From the NCBI GenBank assembly GCA_964011275.1, contig CAXGOB010000005.1:40652-104651 (forward strand): a stretch of 64,000 nucleotides of DNA, in the 5' to 3' direction. Source of the DNA: UBA7328 sp002471345 (GTDB lineage: Bacteria > Bacteroidota > Bacteroidia > Chitinophagales > Saprospiraceae). Below are positions 28,414 through 36,891 of this stretch, piece by piece. How positions within the stretch are numbered: the stretch's first letter is position 1; every line of letters starts with the position of its first letter. The notes under the pieces are model-generated. The model was given only the letters and a program-made list of their open reading frames with translations, did not search any database and was not told the origin of the DNA. The position numbers were made by a program, and so were the translations under genes.

Positions 28414-29493
28414 ATGATTAAATCAACAGTATTTTCATTCTTACTTGTCTTAATAAGCATTTCGCTTACAACAGCAAGTGATATTGTAACTAAGCAGGTA
28501 TCTTCTACAGCAAGTACAATTAGCTGGGTAGGTAAAAAGGTCACCGGAAAGCATTCTGGAACAATAGGACTTAAAAGTGGACAATTACAATTTGATGGAT
28601 CTTCTCTTGTGGGAGGTGAATTTACGATTGACATGAGTAGCCTAAAAGTTACTGATTTGAAGCCGGGCAAAGGCAAAGAAAAATTGGAAGGCCACCTTTC
28701 TTCTGCTGATTTCTTTGGTACATTATCTCACCCAACTGCGCTTTTGAAATTTGCATCTGTAAAATCAACAGGTGGCGGGAATTACGATATCACAGCTGAT
28801 TTAACTATCAAAGACATAAAGAATACTATCTCATTTCAAGCCAATGTAAATGGAGATGCTGCTACTGCTGATATCACAGTAGACAGAACTCTTTACGATG
28901 TTAAATATGGGTCTACAAAATTTGGCGCATTAGCAGATAAAGCCATATATGATGACTTTGAACTTTCAGTATCATTGAGTTATGGAGATGTAATGGTAAA
29001 GCAGATAAATACTGCAGAAAGCACAATAGCGTGGATAGGTAAGAAAGTAACTGGTCAGCATTCAGGAACTATAGGTGTAAAAAGTGGAGCTCTTCAGTTT
29101 GCCAATGGAGCACCAATAGGAGGTGATTTTGTAATAGACATGGCTTCACTACAAGTGACTGATCTTAAAGCTGGAAAGGGTAAGGAAAAGCTGGAAGGAC
29201 ATCTTTATTCTGATGATTTCTTCGGTACCGCTAATTACCCTACAGCCAATTTGGTAATCAGTGATGTAATGAGTAAAGGAGATAACTCTTATCAATTTAG
29301 TGGTGAATTAACTATAAAAGGAATTACTCAGCCACTTACTTTCACAGGTTCGGTTGAAGGAAATACTGCAACGGCAGAAATAGCAGTGGACCGTACACTT
29401 TATAATGTGAAATATGGTTCTACAAAATTTGGTGCTTTAGCTGATAAGGCGATTTACGATGATTTTGCACTTACAGTAAAATTGGTCCTTTAG
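28414..29493 (+). CDS. Exported double YceI domain protein
   Basis: YceI proteins are lipocalin-like beta-barrels that bind isoprenoid-type lipids in the periplasm. This one has a signal peptide (about residues 1-20) and two complete YceI domains in tandem (about 24-190 and 195-359). The halves match closely, about 60 percent by eye, with long identical blocks such as KVTDLKPGKGKEKLEGHL versus QVTDLKAGKGKEKLEGHL and TKFGALADKAIYDDF in both. Most YceI proteins are about 180-200 residues with one domain, so this is an internal gene duplication. A Rho-independent terminator follows directly, so it is a single-gene or last-gene unit. It could bind two ligands or a longer one; that is inference. 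Confidence 0.92.
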   Translation: MIKSTVFSFLLVLISISLTTASDIVTKQVSSTASTISWVGKKVTGKHSGTIGLKSGQLQFDGSSLVGGEFTIDMSSLKVTDLKPGKGKEKLEGHLSSADFFGTLSHPTALLKFASVKSTGGGNYDITADLTIKDIKNTISFQANVNGDAATADITVDRTLYDVKYGSTKFGALADKAIYDDFELSVSLSYGDVMVKQINTAESTIAWIGKKVTGQHSGTIGVKSGALQFANGAPIGGDFVIDMASLQVTDLKAGKGKEKLEGHLYSDDFFGTANYPTANLVISDVMSKGDNSYQFSGELTIKGITQPLTFTGSVEGNTATAEIAVDRTLYNVKYGSTKFGALADKAIYDDFALTVKLVL

Positions 29494-29520
29494 GATATTA
29501 AAAATTAAATAAGATAAGAA

Positions 29521-29551
29521 AAAAGGCAGTCAGTATTGGCTGCCTTTTCTA
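29521..29551 (+). terminator. Rho-independent terminator of the YceI gene
   Basis: AAAAGGCAG-TCAGTATTGG-CTGCCTTTT is a 9-bp perfect stem with a 10-base loop ending in a T run, 28 bases after the stop. It lies just ahead of the CotH gene, whose TTG at 29555 would fall on its edge, supporting the later ATG start of that gene. Confidence 0.85.
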
Positions 29552-29578
29552 TTTTTGGTATGTACCAATCGGTTTAGA

Positions 29579-31687
29579 ATGTCATCACATGCCTTTATTC
29601 TCACTTTATTAATTCTAACACTATCATCCCATATCATATTGAGTCAACCGACCCTCATTATGAAGGGAAGTGAATGGAGCTATTATGATAATGGAAATGC
29701 CCCTTCTACTCAATCCAGCACAGAATGGTATGAAAACCAATATAATGACGAAGGTTGGAAATCGGGTAAAGCCCATATAGGATATGGTGATAATGATGAA
29801 ACTACTACCGTAAAGTCAGGAATACGAACTCTGTATGTTAGAAAATCTATCGAGGTGGATAATCCTGATCAATATGAAATTCTTCAAATAGATCTCACTT
29901 TTGATGATGGGGCAATTATATACCTCAATGGAGAAGAAATAGCTAGACGTAATATGCCTTCAGGGTCGGTTACGTATGAGACATTTGCGAGCTCGGTAGG
30001 AACTGAAAATGGAGTAGAAAGATTACAAATTAATAGACCTCTTCTAAGTGGAAAAAATATAGTTGCTGTAGAAATTCATCAAGAAAGCGCTACAAGTTCT
30101 GATATTAGTTTTGACTTAGAAATGGGGCCACAAAGTTCTGGTCTTGAGTTTACTGAAAGTTCTCTGCCCATCATCTATATCAATACTGATAATGGATCGG
30201 CCATTGTAGATGAGCCTAAAGTAGGTGGCAATATGAGAATTGTGTATAATGAAGATGGCGGTATGAATAGTGCTAATAGCACTAATTTTCACTTCGATGG
30301 TCGCATAGGCATTGAGTTGAGAGGGCAGTCTTCCTTATCCTTATTTCCTAAAAAAGGGTTTGGGTTAGAAACTTGGGATGATATGAATGAGGATGTAAAT
30401 ATTTCTCTTTTGGGATTTCCAGAAGAGAGTGATTGGGTGATTCATAGTCCATACAGCGATAAGAGCCTTATGCGTAATGTGCTAACATATCATTATGGAG
30501 GTCAGATAATGAGCTATGCTCCAAGGGTTAAGTTATGTGAACTAGTCATCAATGATATATATTATGGAGTAGTCGTGTTCACTGAAAAAATTAAAAGAGA
30601 CAAAAACAGGGTGGATGTCAATAAGCTTAATCCCGATGAAAACACAGGGGACGATTTGACTGGAGGATACATCTTGAAATTTGATAAAGGTGACCGGGAT
30701 GAAGTAGCATGGGCATCACAATATAGACCAATACCCGGACGAAGCAATGTAACAGAATTTATATATCATTACCCAAAGCCAGAAGACATTTCTGGTGCTC
30801 AAAAAGGATATATCAGGACCTGGGTAACTAATTTTGAAACAGTATTAAAGTCAAATAACTTCAATCACCCTGACAACGGATATAGCAAATATATTGATGT
30901 GAATAGCTTCATTGATATGATCATTATGAATGAGATAACTAGAAATGTAGATGGATATCGCCTAAGTACGTATATGCATAAACAAAAGGATTCAGACGGA
31001 GGAAAACTTGCCATGGGTCCAATTTGGGATTATAATTTGGCTTTTGGCAATGCTAATTATTGTGATGGAGGAGAGACATGGGGATGGGCACATCAGTTTA
31101 ATCAAGTATGCCCTGATGATTTTTGGGTAAATGCATTCTGGTGGGATAGGTTGCTCAGCGATAATGCTTTTAAGCAGCAACTAAAAGATAGGTATTTCTA
31201 CTTTAGAGAGAATATACTTTCTACTGAAAATGTCATGAATGACATAGATTCTATTATACAACATATGGGACCTGCAGTAAATAGAAATTTTGAAAGATGG
31301 AGAATACTGGGTCAATATGTATGGCCTAACAAGTTTATTGGAAATGACTACAACGATGAGATTACTGAGCTAAAAAGATGGATCACGGCAAGGTTTAGTT
31401 GGTTAGATCAGAATATCAAAGGACTAACCACTGATGTTGAACAAATCACTTCAGATTCACCCATAAAGCTTTATCCTAATCCAACTGATGGTATTGTCCA
31501 ATTTAAAACAGATGAGCCCCTTGATTTTGAGAGAATTAGGATATTCGGTATGGATGGCAGACTTGTTAAAGATATTCCTTTTAGTCAGAGTGTAGATTTG
31601 AAAGCCATAGATCTCAGTGGGCTCTATATCCTTCATGTAGTTAATAAGGAAGGGACTTTGTATATGGATAAGGTAATAGTTAAATAG
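29579..31687 (+). CDS. Secreted CotH kinase family protein with T9SS sorting domain
   Basis: CotH proteins have a protein-kinase-like fold and some phosphorylate secreted proteins. After a signal peptide (ending IILSQ) comes a galactose-binding-like beta-sandwich (about residues 30-195 of the longest frame, L-T-F-D-D-G-A-I-I-Y-L-N-G-E-E-I), then the CotH domain (about 205-590) with IELRGQSSLSLFPKKGFGLE, HSPYSDKSLMRNVLTY, GVVVFTEKIKRDKNRVDVNKL and the metal-binding-type GPIWDYNLAFGNA, and finally a T9SS type A sorting domain (about 635-710, IKLYPNPTDGIVQFKT, LSGLYILHVVNKEG). The frame opens with TTG at 29555 but ATG at 29579 clears the upstream terminator and gives a regular signal peptide. 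It is probably exported to the cell surface or medium; kinase activity is not proven for this branch. Confidence 0.9.
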   Translation: MSSHAFILTLLILTLSSHIILSQPTLIMKGSEWSYYDNGNAPSTQSSTEWYENQYNDEGWKSGKAHIGYGDNDETTTVKSGIRTLYVRKSIEVDNPDQYEILQIDLTFDDGAIIYLNGEEIARRNMPSGSVTYETFASSVGTENGVERLQINRPLLSGKNIVAVEIHQESATSSDISFDLEMGPQSSGLEFTESSLPIIYINTDNGSAIVDEPKVGGNMRIVYNEDGGMNSANSTNFHFDGRIGIELRGQSSLSLFPKKGFGLETWDDMNEDVNISLLGFPEESDWVIHSPYSDKSLMRNVLTYHYGGQIMSYAPRVKLCELVINDIYYGVVVFTEKIKRDKNRVDVNKLNPDENTGDDLTGGYILKFDKGDRDEVAWASQYRPIPGRSNVTEFIYHYPKPEDISGAQKGYIRTWVTNFETVLKSNNFNHPDNGYSKYIDVNSFIDMIIMNEITRNVDGYRLSTYMHKQKDSDGGKLAMGPIWDYNLAFGNANYCDGGETWGWAHQFNQVCPDDFWVNAFWWDRLLSDNAFKQQLKDRYFYFRENILSTENVMNDIDSIIQHMGPAVNRNFERWRILGQYVWPNKFIGNDYNDEITELKRWITARFSWLDQNIKGLTTDVEQITSDSPIKLYPNPTDGIVQFKTDEPLDFERIRIFGMDGRLVKDIPFSQSVDLKAIDLSGLYILHVVNKEGTLYMDKVIVK

Positions 31688-31722
31688 AAAAAGAAACCAA
31701 TCACAAGAATTGATTTCTTTTT
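31688..31722. terminator. Bidirectional terminator between CotH and ankyrin genes
   Basis: AAAAAGAAA and TTTCTTTTT pair around an inner CAAT/ATTG stem with one mismatch. The A and T runs on both sides make it usable from both strands, and it sits between two convergent genes. Confidence 0.65.
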
Positions 31723-31744
31723 ATTGCTTCTTGAATGAGACTTT

Positions 31745-32860
31745 TTAGTCGTTAGCCCCCTTTGATATCAAAAAGTCAATTACTTCACTGTTTCCACTTT
31801 TTCGAGCCATTTTCAAAGGAGTACGTAAAGAAGAATTGAAGTAAGAACCTTCTCTTGAAGATTTGTTAACATCAGCTCCTTTACCTACTAAATATTTTAC
31901 AATTTCAAAATGGCCATTCCATGATGCTTGAATGAGAGGAGTTTCATCTCCTTTCACCTCAGAGTTTACATCCGCACCATTCTTAATGAGCATTTTAACA
32001 ATATTCTCATCTCCTCTTCTGGCTGCCATGATAAGTGGGTTTCCATCTCCTCTCACTCCCATATTAGGATCGGCATCATTTTGTAATAGTAATTCTACTA
32101 ATTCTGAGTGACCTCTTTTTACAGCAATGATAAGAGGACTTCCATCTCCTCTCATTTCTAAATTTACGTCTCCACCTTGGTCTATTAGAAGTTGCATAAG
32201 TTTGACACTTCCTGATTTTGAAACATGATACATAGGATTTTCATCACCAGATGAAGAAAGGTTTGGGTCGGCACCAGCTGAAAGTAAAGCTATTGCTGTC
32301 ATTTCATCTCCGCTCCGGATTGCATTGATTAAAGCAGTCCCGTCTCCACTTGTTTTTGCATTTATTTTTGCTCCTTTTTCTATAAGATATTCCACAATTT
32401 CTGAATGACCATGACGAGCTGCATTGAGAAGAGGGGTTCCATCGCCACTTATATTGTCATTCACATTAGCTTTTTGACTGATGAAGTATTTTACTAAATC
32501 TAGATTTCCACTTTTACTTGCTGCTATTAGTGGAGATTCATCACCCCTATAATGATAATTTACAGCCGCTCCGTTTTGCACTAAGAGTTTTGCTATCTCA
32601 TAAAACCCATTGCGGGATGCTGCAACTAGAGCCGTCCTAGGATCACTAGATCCATCTGTACAGTCTACTTTTGTTTTGTTATTTTTTAGAATTTGTTGGA
32701 CTTCCTCAATGTCGTTGTCAAGGACGGCTTTCATTAAAGTTGAACAATCTTGACCAGAAATCACGGAGCTAAAAAAACTTAATGACAAACTGAGAAGAAA
32801 TGTAACTATTGATTTTTTGAAACAACTATTTTTGATATTCATAATGATTTTCTTTTTCAT
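31745..32860 (-). CDS. Exported ankyrin-repeat protein
   Basis: A 371-residue exported protein made almost entirely of about nine ankyrin repeats of 33-34 residues, after a signal peptide ending S-V-I-S-G-Q-D-C. The repeats have an unusual fixed opening, G-D-(G/E)-(T/S/N)-P-L-I-x-A, seen for example in RGDGSPLIIAVKRGHSELV, RGDGNPLIMAARRGDENIV and KGDETPLIQASWNGHFEIV, so the ankyrin beta-hairpin carries a conserved acidic Gly-Asp-Gly turn. Ankyrin repeats mediate protein-protein contact, and periplasmic or surface forms are known in Bacteroidota near peptidases and sensor proteins. The start may be the ATG at 32860 or the one six codons later. The gene is divergent from the LytS/LytTR pair, with 166 bases between starts. 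Confidence 0.9.
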   Translation of the reverse strand: MKKKIIMNIKNSCFKKSIVTFLLSLSLSFFSSVISGQDCSTLMKAVLDNDIEEVQQILKNNKTKVDCTDGSSDPRTALVAASRNGFYEIAKLLVQNGAAVNYHYRGDESPLIAASKSGNLDLVKYFISQKANVNDNISGDGTPLLNAARHGHSEIVEYLIEKGAKINAKTSGDGTALINAIRSGDEMTAIALLSAGADPNLSSSGDENPMYHVSKSGSVKLMQLLIDQGGDVNLEMRGDGSPLIIAVKRGHSELVELLLQNDADPNMGVRGDGNPLIMAARRGDENIVKMLIKNGADVNSEVKGDETPLIQASWNGHFEIVKYLVGKGADVNKSSREGSYFNSSLRTPLKMARKSGNSEVIDFLISKGAND

Positions 32861-33026
32861 GATGTGTTTTTAAATATATAATGACATCGCGCTTCTGTCT
32901 TTGTGATTACAAATATCAATCATCATTAGACTTTAAAATCTAAAAGGCGACGAATACCTCAAAAATGTCGCTGTTTGCTTAATTTGGATATTACAGCTAT
33001 GTTAGACTACATCTCAACATCATTCA

Positions 33027-34175
33027 TTGTCAGGTAAAGAACATTCATCGATAAAGTCAAATTCATCTTCAATTGCAAGGGATATTAGAGCTGCGAATAA
33101 ACTTTATATGCCTGCTGAATTAAAATTTGTAGACAAGGTTATCAGTGTTAGGTGGTTAAATCATTTTCTTTTTTGGTTTGGACTTACCCTTAGCACAGCT
33201 TATCATGGAAGTCTTTTTGGGGGAACTTTTGTGCAGAATCTAGCCAATATGGTATCCCTTCTTCCGATTCATATAACTACAGCTTATATTATAGTTTATC
33301 TGGTCATTCCAAATTTCTTATTTAGAAAAAAGTGGATTCCACTCTTACTCATTTTTATTGCGACAAGCTATGTGGCATCAGTTATAAGCAGACTACTCAT
33401 TATTTATGTTGCAGAGCCTATTGTGAGAGGTGAGGTAGATTTTGAATCTCTTTGGCAAATAATGTCAGACCCATTTTATCTCCTTCAGGTATATGTACCA
33501 AGCCTGTTTCTTCCTACCCTTCTTCTTTTTCTCATCAAAATGACCAAAGAGAGGTTCTCTCATAGAAACTTAGAAGCTCAACTTATAAAAGAAAAACAAG
33601 CCTCAGAGATTAGTTTTCTAAAAGCTCAAATGAACCCTCATCTTCTTTTTAACACGCTCAATAATATTTACTCATTAGCGCAATTGGGTTCAAAGGATAC
33701 TCCAGAGATGATTCTAAAATTGTCCGAAATCATGGATTATACGCTGTATGAGTGTAATGAAGATCGAGTTCTGGTGACCAAAGAGTGGGCGTTAATTGAA
33801 AACTATGCCGACCTCGAAGCACTTCGTTTTAATGAAAGAGTGGATTTGATTCTTTCTCAAAATATAGATATGAGCGAGGCTGTAGTTGCTCCCTTACTCT
33901 TGATACCTATAGTAGAAAATGCTTTTAAATATAGTTTGACTGGTGGAGAGAAAACTCCGGTAATCAAGATTAATCTAAAAGTAAAGAATGGAATATTAGA
34001 ACTCAAAACATGGAATACAAAGAGTTTAGTAGGACGGAATAATCAAAGTGGTAAAAATGGAATAGGTATTGAAAACTTGAGAAAGCAGCTGTCACTTCAA
34101 TACCCGAATAGACATAAGCTGAAAATTGAAGAAACGGAATCAGACTTTATGGTGAAGCTAAATATTGAGCTATGA
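33027..34175 (+). CDS. LytS-type membrane sensor histidine kinase (pair 1)
   Basis: A membrane histidine kinase of the His_kinase (LytS/YehU) family, partner of the LytTR regulator that follows. Four hydrophobic segments lie between about residues 43 and 170. A short coiled coil (about 172-198) leads into the phosphoacceptor box KAQMNPHLLFNTLNNIYSL with His205, and the ATP-binding part shows LLLIPIVENAFKYSL and GIGIENLRKQL. The start chosen is a TTG at 33027; no ATG upstream is in frame and the next internal Met is residue 28, so the N-terminus is uncertain. The stop overlaps the regulator's ATG by four bases (ATGA). There is no extracytoplasmic sensor domain, so the signal is probably perceived in or near the membrane. 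Confidence 0.92.
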   Translation: MSGKEHSSIKSNSSSIARDIRAANKLYMPAELKFVDKVISVRWLNHFLFWFGLTLSTAYHGSLFGGTFVQNLANMVSLLPIHITTAYIIVYLVIPNFLFRKKWIPLLLIFIATSYVASVISRLLIIYVAEPIVRGEVDFESLWQIMSDPFYLLQVYVPSLFLPTLLLFLIKMTKERFSHRNLEAQLIKEKQASEISFLKAQMNPHLLFNTLNNIYSLAQLGSKDTPEMILKLSEIMDYTLYECNEDRVLVTKEWALIENYADLEALRFNERVDLILSQNIDMSEAVVAPLLLIPIVENAFKYSLTGGEKTPVIKINLKVKNGILELKTWNTKSLVGRNNQSGKNGIGIENLRKQLSLQYPNRHKLKIEETESDFMVKLNIEL

Positions 34176-34888
34176 CAAAAATGTACAATTGTATAATTGT
34201 AGATGATGAACCTTTGGCTGTAAAGGTTATAAAAGGTTATGTGGATAGGACTCCTCAGCTTGCATTGACGGGAACTTGCCACAGTGCAATGGAAGCTTTT
34301 CACTTGGTCCAGAATGAGGTAATTGATCTTATCTTTTTGGATATAGAAATGCCAGAATTGTCTGGTTTAGATTTAGCTAAGTCTCTGCCATCATCACCAA
34401 AAGTGATATTTACAACAGCGCATCGAGATTATGCCATTGAGAGCTATGAATTGGACGTTGTGGACTATCTTTTGAAGCCGATTTCCTTCCAGAGATATTT
34501 TAAATCCATTTCTAAGTTTCTCAATCATGTGGATGTAAAACCTGAGAATTTGGGCCAATCAGACGAATCGAGAACAAGTCAAGACTCCATTTATATCTAT
34601 GCCGATAAAAAAAATCATAAGGTGTATTTAAATGATATTCTGTATCTCGAGAGCCTTAAAGATTATGTAAGGATCTTTATGGATAATCGAAACCTTGTTA
34701 CAAAATCTACCATCTCAAATTATGTCAAATTGCTTCCTGATAACTTTCTTAGAATTCACCGTTCATTCATAGTAAACAAAAGTAAAATCACGGCCTATAC
34801 GACTCAAGATGTAGAAATAGGAAATAAAGAGTTACCAATTGGAGTGAGTTTTAAGAAGGAAGTTGGAGAAGATTTAGGCAAAAGTTAG
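34172..34888 (+). CDS. LytTR family response regulator (pair 1)
   Basis: A 238-residue response regulator. The receiver domain (about residues 5-120) has the acidic pair VDDE at 10-13, the phosphoacceptor Asp57 in FLDIEMP, the switch threonine in F-T-T-A-H and the lysine in LKPI. The LytTR DNA-binding domain (about 140-235) shows ILYLESLKDYVRIFMD and FLRIHRSFIVNKSKI. LytTR domains bind DNA through a beta-fold rather than a helix-turn-helix. It is translationally coupled to the upstream kinase and followed at about 80 bases by a TonB-like gene, which may belong to the same unit or be a target. A very similar pair is found at 56064-57826. Confidence 0.94.
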   Translation: MTKMYNCIIVDDEPLAVKVIKGYVDRTPQLALTGTCHSAMEAFHLVQNEVIDLIFLDIEMPELSGLDLAKSLPSSPKVIFTTAHRDYAIESYELDVVDYLLKPISFQRYFKSISKFLNHVDVKPENLGQSDESRTSQDSIYIYADKKNHKVYLNDILYLESLKDYVRIFMDNRNLVTKSTISNYVKLLPDNFLRIHRSFIVNKSKITAYTTQDVEIGNKELPIGVSFKKEVGEDLGKS

Positions 34889-34969
34889 AATTTTATACCT
34901 TTTTCGGCATAAAAGTTGCATTATACATTTCACTTAGGTGTAAACTGTTATATATCAACTGATAAGATC

Positions 34970-35848
34970 ATGAGATCTGAAAAGGGAAAGAGAAAAAAGG
35001 CGGGTATTTACTTCTTTAGCATATCCGTGCATACGGTACTATTATGTTTACTAGCTTTTCCATTCTTAAAAAGTGAACAAATGGAAGAAGACGTTTTCAG
35101 AGGTCTTCTCATTCAATTTGATGCAAAACAATCAATATCAACCAAAACAATTCCTAAGAAAAAAACATCTAACAACCCGCCTAAAAAAGCAGCAGAAACG
35201 AAAATTCTGAAGCCGAAACTTAAGAAGTTGAGAGAAAAGAATGAAACAAAAAAGTCAGTGATAAATCCTTCTGAAAAGAAGGTCAAAGCTGAAAATGTCG
35301 TAAAATCTACATCTCTCGATGAACAACACACACTAACTGAGAAAAGGCGTGACTTTCTGGTTAAGAACCTCCAACAAGCTGAACTAAACGAAAAGAAAGC
35401 TCTTGAAGCAGAAAAACGAAAAGCTGAATTGGAAGAAAAAGCCAAGAAAGAAAAGTATGAGAAAATGAAAAGCGCCTTTTCTCACCTTTTAAAAAATGCC
35501 AATCATGAAACTTCTATTGATCACACTGACCTTAAGCTATCTGATGAAAGCATGGCTCTCACAGAAGAGCCTTCCGAAACAGGAACTGCCGAAGATATCT
35601 CAAATCGTCAAGTCTTATTTATCCCGAAAATTAAAGACAACTCACAGAAAGAAGGTAGGGTAATCATTAATATATGTGTAAATGCAGCAGGGAAGGTGAC
35701 CTCTGCCAAATACACTCAAAGAGGATCAACCACTACTGACGGCTATCTCATAAAACTGGCAACTAAAAATGCCAAATTGTATAGATTCTCAGAAAGCGAT
35801 GCACCGAAGCAATGTGGAAAAGTGAATATAGACTTTGAAGTAAGATAG
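34970..35848 (+). CDS. TonB-like protein with coiled-coil linker
   Basis: A membrane-anchored protein resembling energy transducers of the TonB family. Starting from the ATG at 34970 (MRSEKGKRKKAG) rather than the upstream Met at 34916, it has a short basic cytoplasmic tail, one transmembrane helix (FFSISVHTVLLCLLAFPFL), a long Lys/Glu/Ala-rich segment (about 60-200, coiled coil near K-A-L-E-A-E-K-R-K-A-E-L-E-E-K) and a C-terminal domain (about 210-292) with GRVIINICVNAAGKVTSAKYTQRGSTT, close to the TonB C-terminal pattern of a strand, a V-N-x-x-G segment and a conserved turn. It lacks the proline-rich linker of classical TonB. In Bacteroidota such proteins can sit with ExbBD; none is next to it here. 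Role inferred. Confidence 0.7.
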   Translation: MRSEKGKRKKAGIYFFSISVHTVLLCLLAFPFLKSEQMEEDVFRGLLIQFDAKQSISTKTIPKKKTSNNPPKKAAETKILKPKLKKLREKNETKKSVINPSEKKVKAENVVKSTSLDEQHTLTEKRRDFLVKNLQQAELNEKKALEAEKRKAELEEKAKKEKYEKMKSAFSHLLKNANHETSIDHTDLKLSDESMALTEEPSETGTAEDISNRQVLFIPKIKDNSQKEGRVIINICVNAAGKVTSAKYTQRGSTTTDGYLIKLATKNAKLYRFSESDAPKQCGKVNIDFEVR

Positions 35849-35857
35849 ACATCAGAT

Positions 35858-36859
35858 TCAGATGTCACAAGGTACTTCTACAGCAACTTTCATATCAACT
35901 GATTGTTTTGCAGCAATTGCTATCTGTGTAGCTTTTATTGCGTCATTCATTTGTATCAAGTTATGATTGCCCTTTTTACCAGATAAATGAGCTAAAAAAC
36001 ATTCAGCCTCTATCTGATATGATTTTGCATAACGTTCTAAAAAGAAGTGTTCCGGTTTTGCAGATTGAAGAGCACTTTTATTCCATAGTTCTATTCTGTT
36101 TTCCAGTTTATTATTCGCCTTTAGCAATCCTTTTTCTCCAAAGGCTTCGATTCTCTGGTCATACCCGTAAGTTGACTGTCTACTATTCTGAATAATACAC
36201 TGAACACCATTTGTGAAACTTAGAACAATTGTGGCAGTATCAATGTCACCAATATCTCTTAAACGGTAATCAATCATGACATCTCCTTTAGCATATACTT
36301 CATTGACTTCATATCCAACAAGGTGTCTAGCCATATCAAAATCATGAATACTCATATCCAAAAATATTCCTCCTGAGCTTTCGATATATTCTATTGGTGG
36401 CAACCCAGGATCACGACTGACAATGTGAAGTTGATGTAATTTCCCTATTTCATTTAATAGGATGTTCTCCTTAAGAAGCTGAAAATCTGGATCATATCGT
36501 CTATTGAACCCTACATGGAATAATATCCCAGCACCATCTATCAAATCTTTCAGAATATACATTTGATCTATACTGAGGTCGACTGGTTTCTCGCAAAAGA
36601 CATGTATCCCTTTATTGCAACAATGATCTATTATACTAAAGTGGGTAGGAGTAGGGCTACATATAATTACTGCATCAGGTTTGAATGTACTTATAAGTGA
36701 GTGGTAGTCAGAATGTAATGGTGTGTTTCTAGATACATCTTCTTTTATATTAGCGATTTTAGGATCGCATATGGACACATGTGATTCATCCAATAAGTCA
36801 ATGACATTTTGATAATGAATTTTGCCTATTCTTCCATATCCAATTATGCCAATTTTCAT
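35858..36859 (-). CDS. Gfo/Idh/MocA family sugar dehydrogenase, inositol 2-dehydrogenase-like
   Basis: An NAD(P)-dependent dehydrogenase acting on a cyclic polyol or sugar. The N-terminal Rossmann domain starts with IGIIGYGRIGKIH, and the family motif IHVFCEKPVDLS follows at about residue 93-105. The C-terminal sheet domain has FNRRYDPDFQLLKENI, DMSIHDFDMARHLVG with the catalytic His-Asp pair, and a closing AIAAKQSVDMKVAVEV. These features fit the inositol 2-dehydrogenase (IolG) subfamily best, with myo-inositol oxidised to scyllo-inosose, though related sugars are possible. The gene begins 32 bases after the SSS transporter stop on the same strand, so transporter and enzyme form an operon and likely handle the same solute. 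No other iol genes are present in this window. Confidence 0.88.
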   Translation of the reverse strand: MKIGIIGYGRIGKIHYQNVIDLLDESHVSICDPKIANIKEDVSRNTPLHSDYHSLISTFKPDAVIICSPTPTHFSIIDHCCNKGIHVFCEKPVDLSIDQMYILKDLIDGAGILFHVGFNRRYDPDFQLLKENILLNEIGKLHQLHIVSRDPGLPPIEYIESSGGIFLDMSIHDFDMARHLVGYEVNEVYAKGDVMIDYRLRDIGDIDTATIVLSFTNGVQCIIQNSRQSTYGYDQRIEAFGEKGLLKANNKLENRIELWNKSALQSAKPEHFFLERYAKSYQIEAECFLAHLSGKKGNHNLIQMNDAIKATQIAIAAKQSVDMKVAVEVPCDI

Positions 36860-36891
36860 AACTCGTTTCGTTATATTAATTAAGTCTTTTA

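Noticed and set aside
35113..35445. Minus-strand open frame of 110 codons
   Set aside because: It is the antisense of the Lys/Glu-rich linker of the TonB-like protein; its composition (F, S, A runs) is the expected complement of that sequence.
35848..35866. GACATC/GATGTC hairpin between the TonB-like and Gfo/Idh/MocA genes
   Set aside because: Six base pairs without a T tract, and it overlaps the convergent stop codon, so it is too weak to call a terminator.
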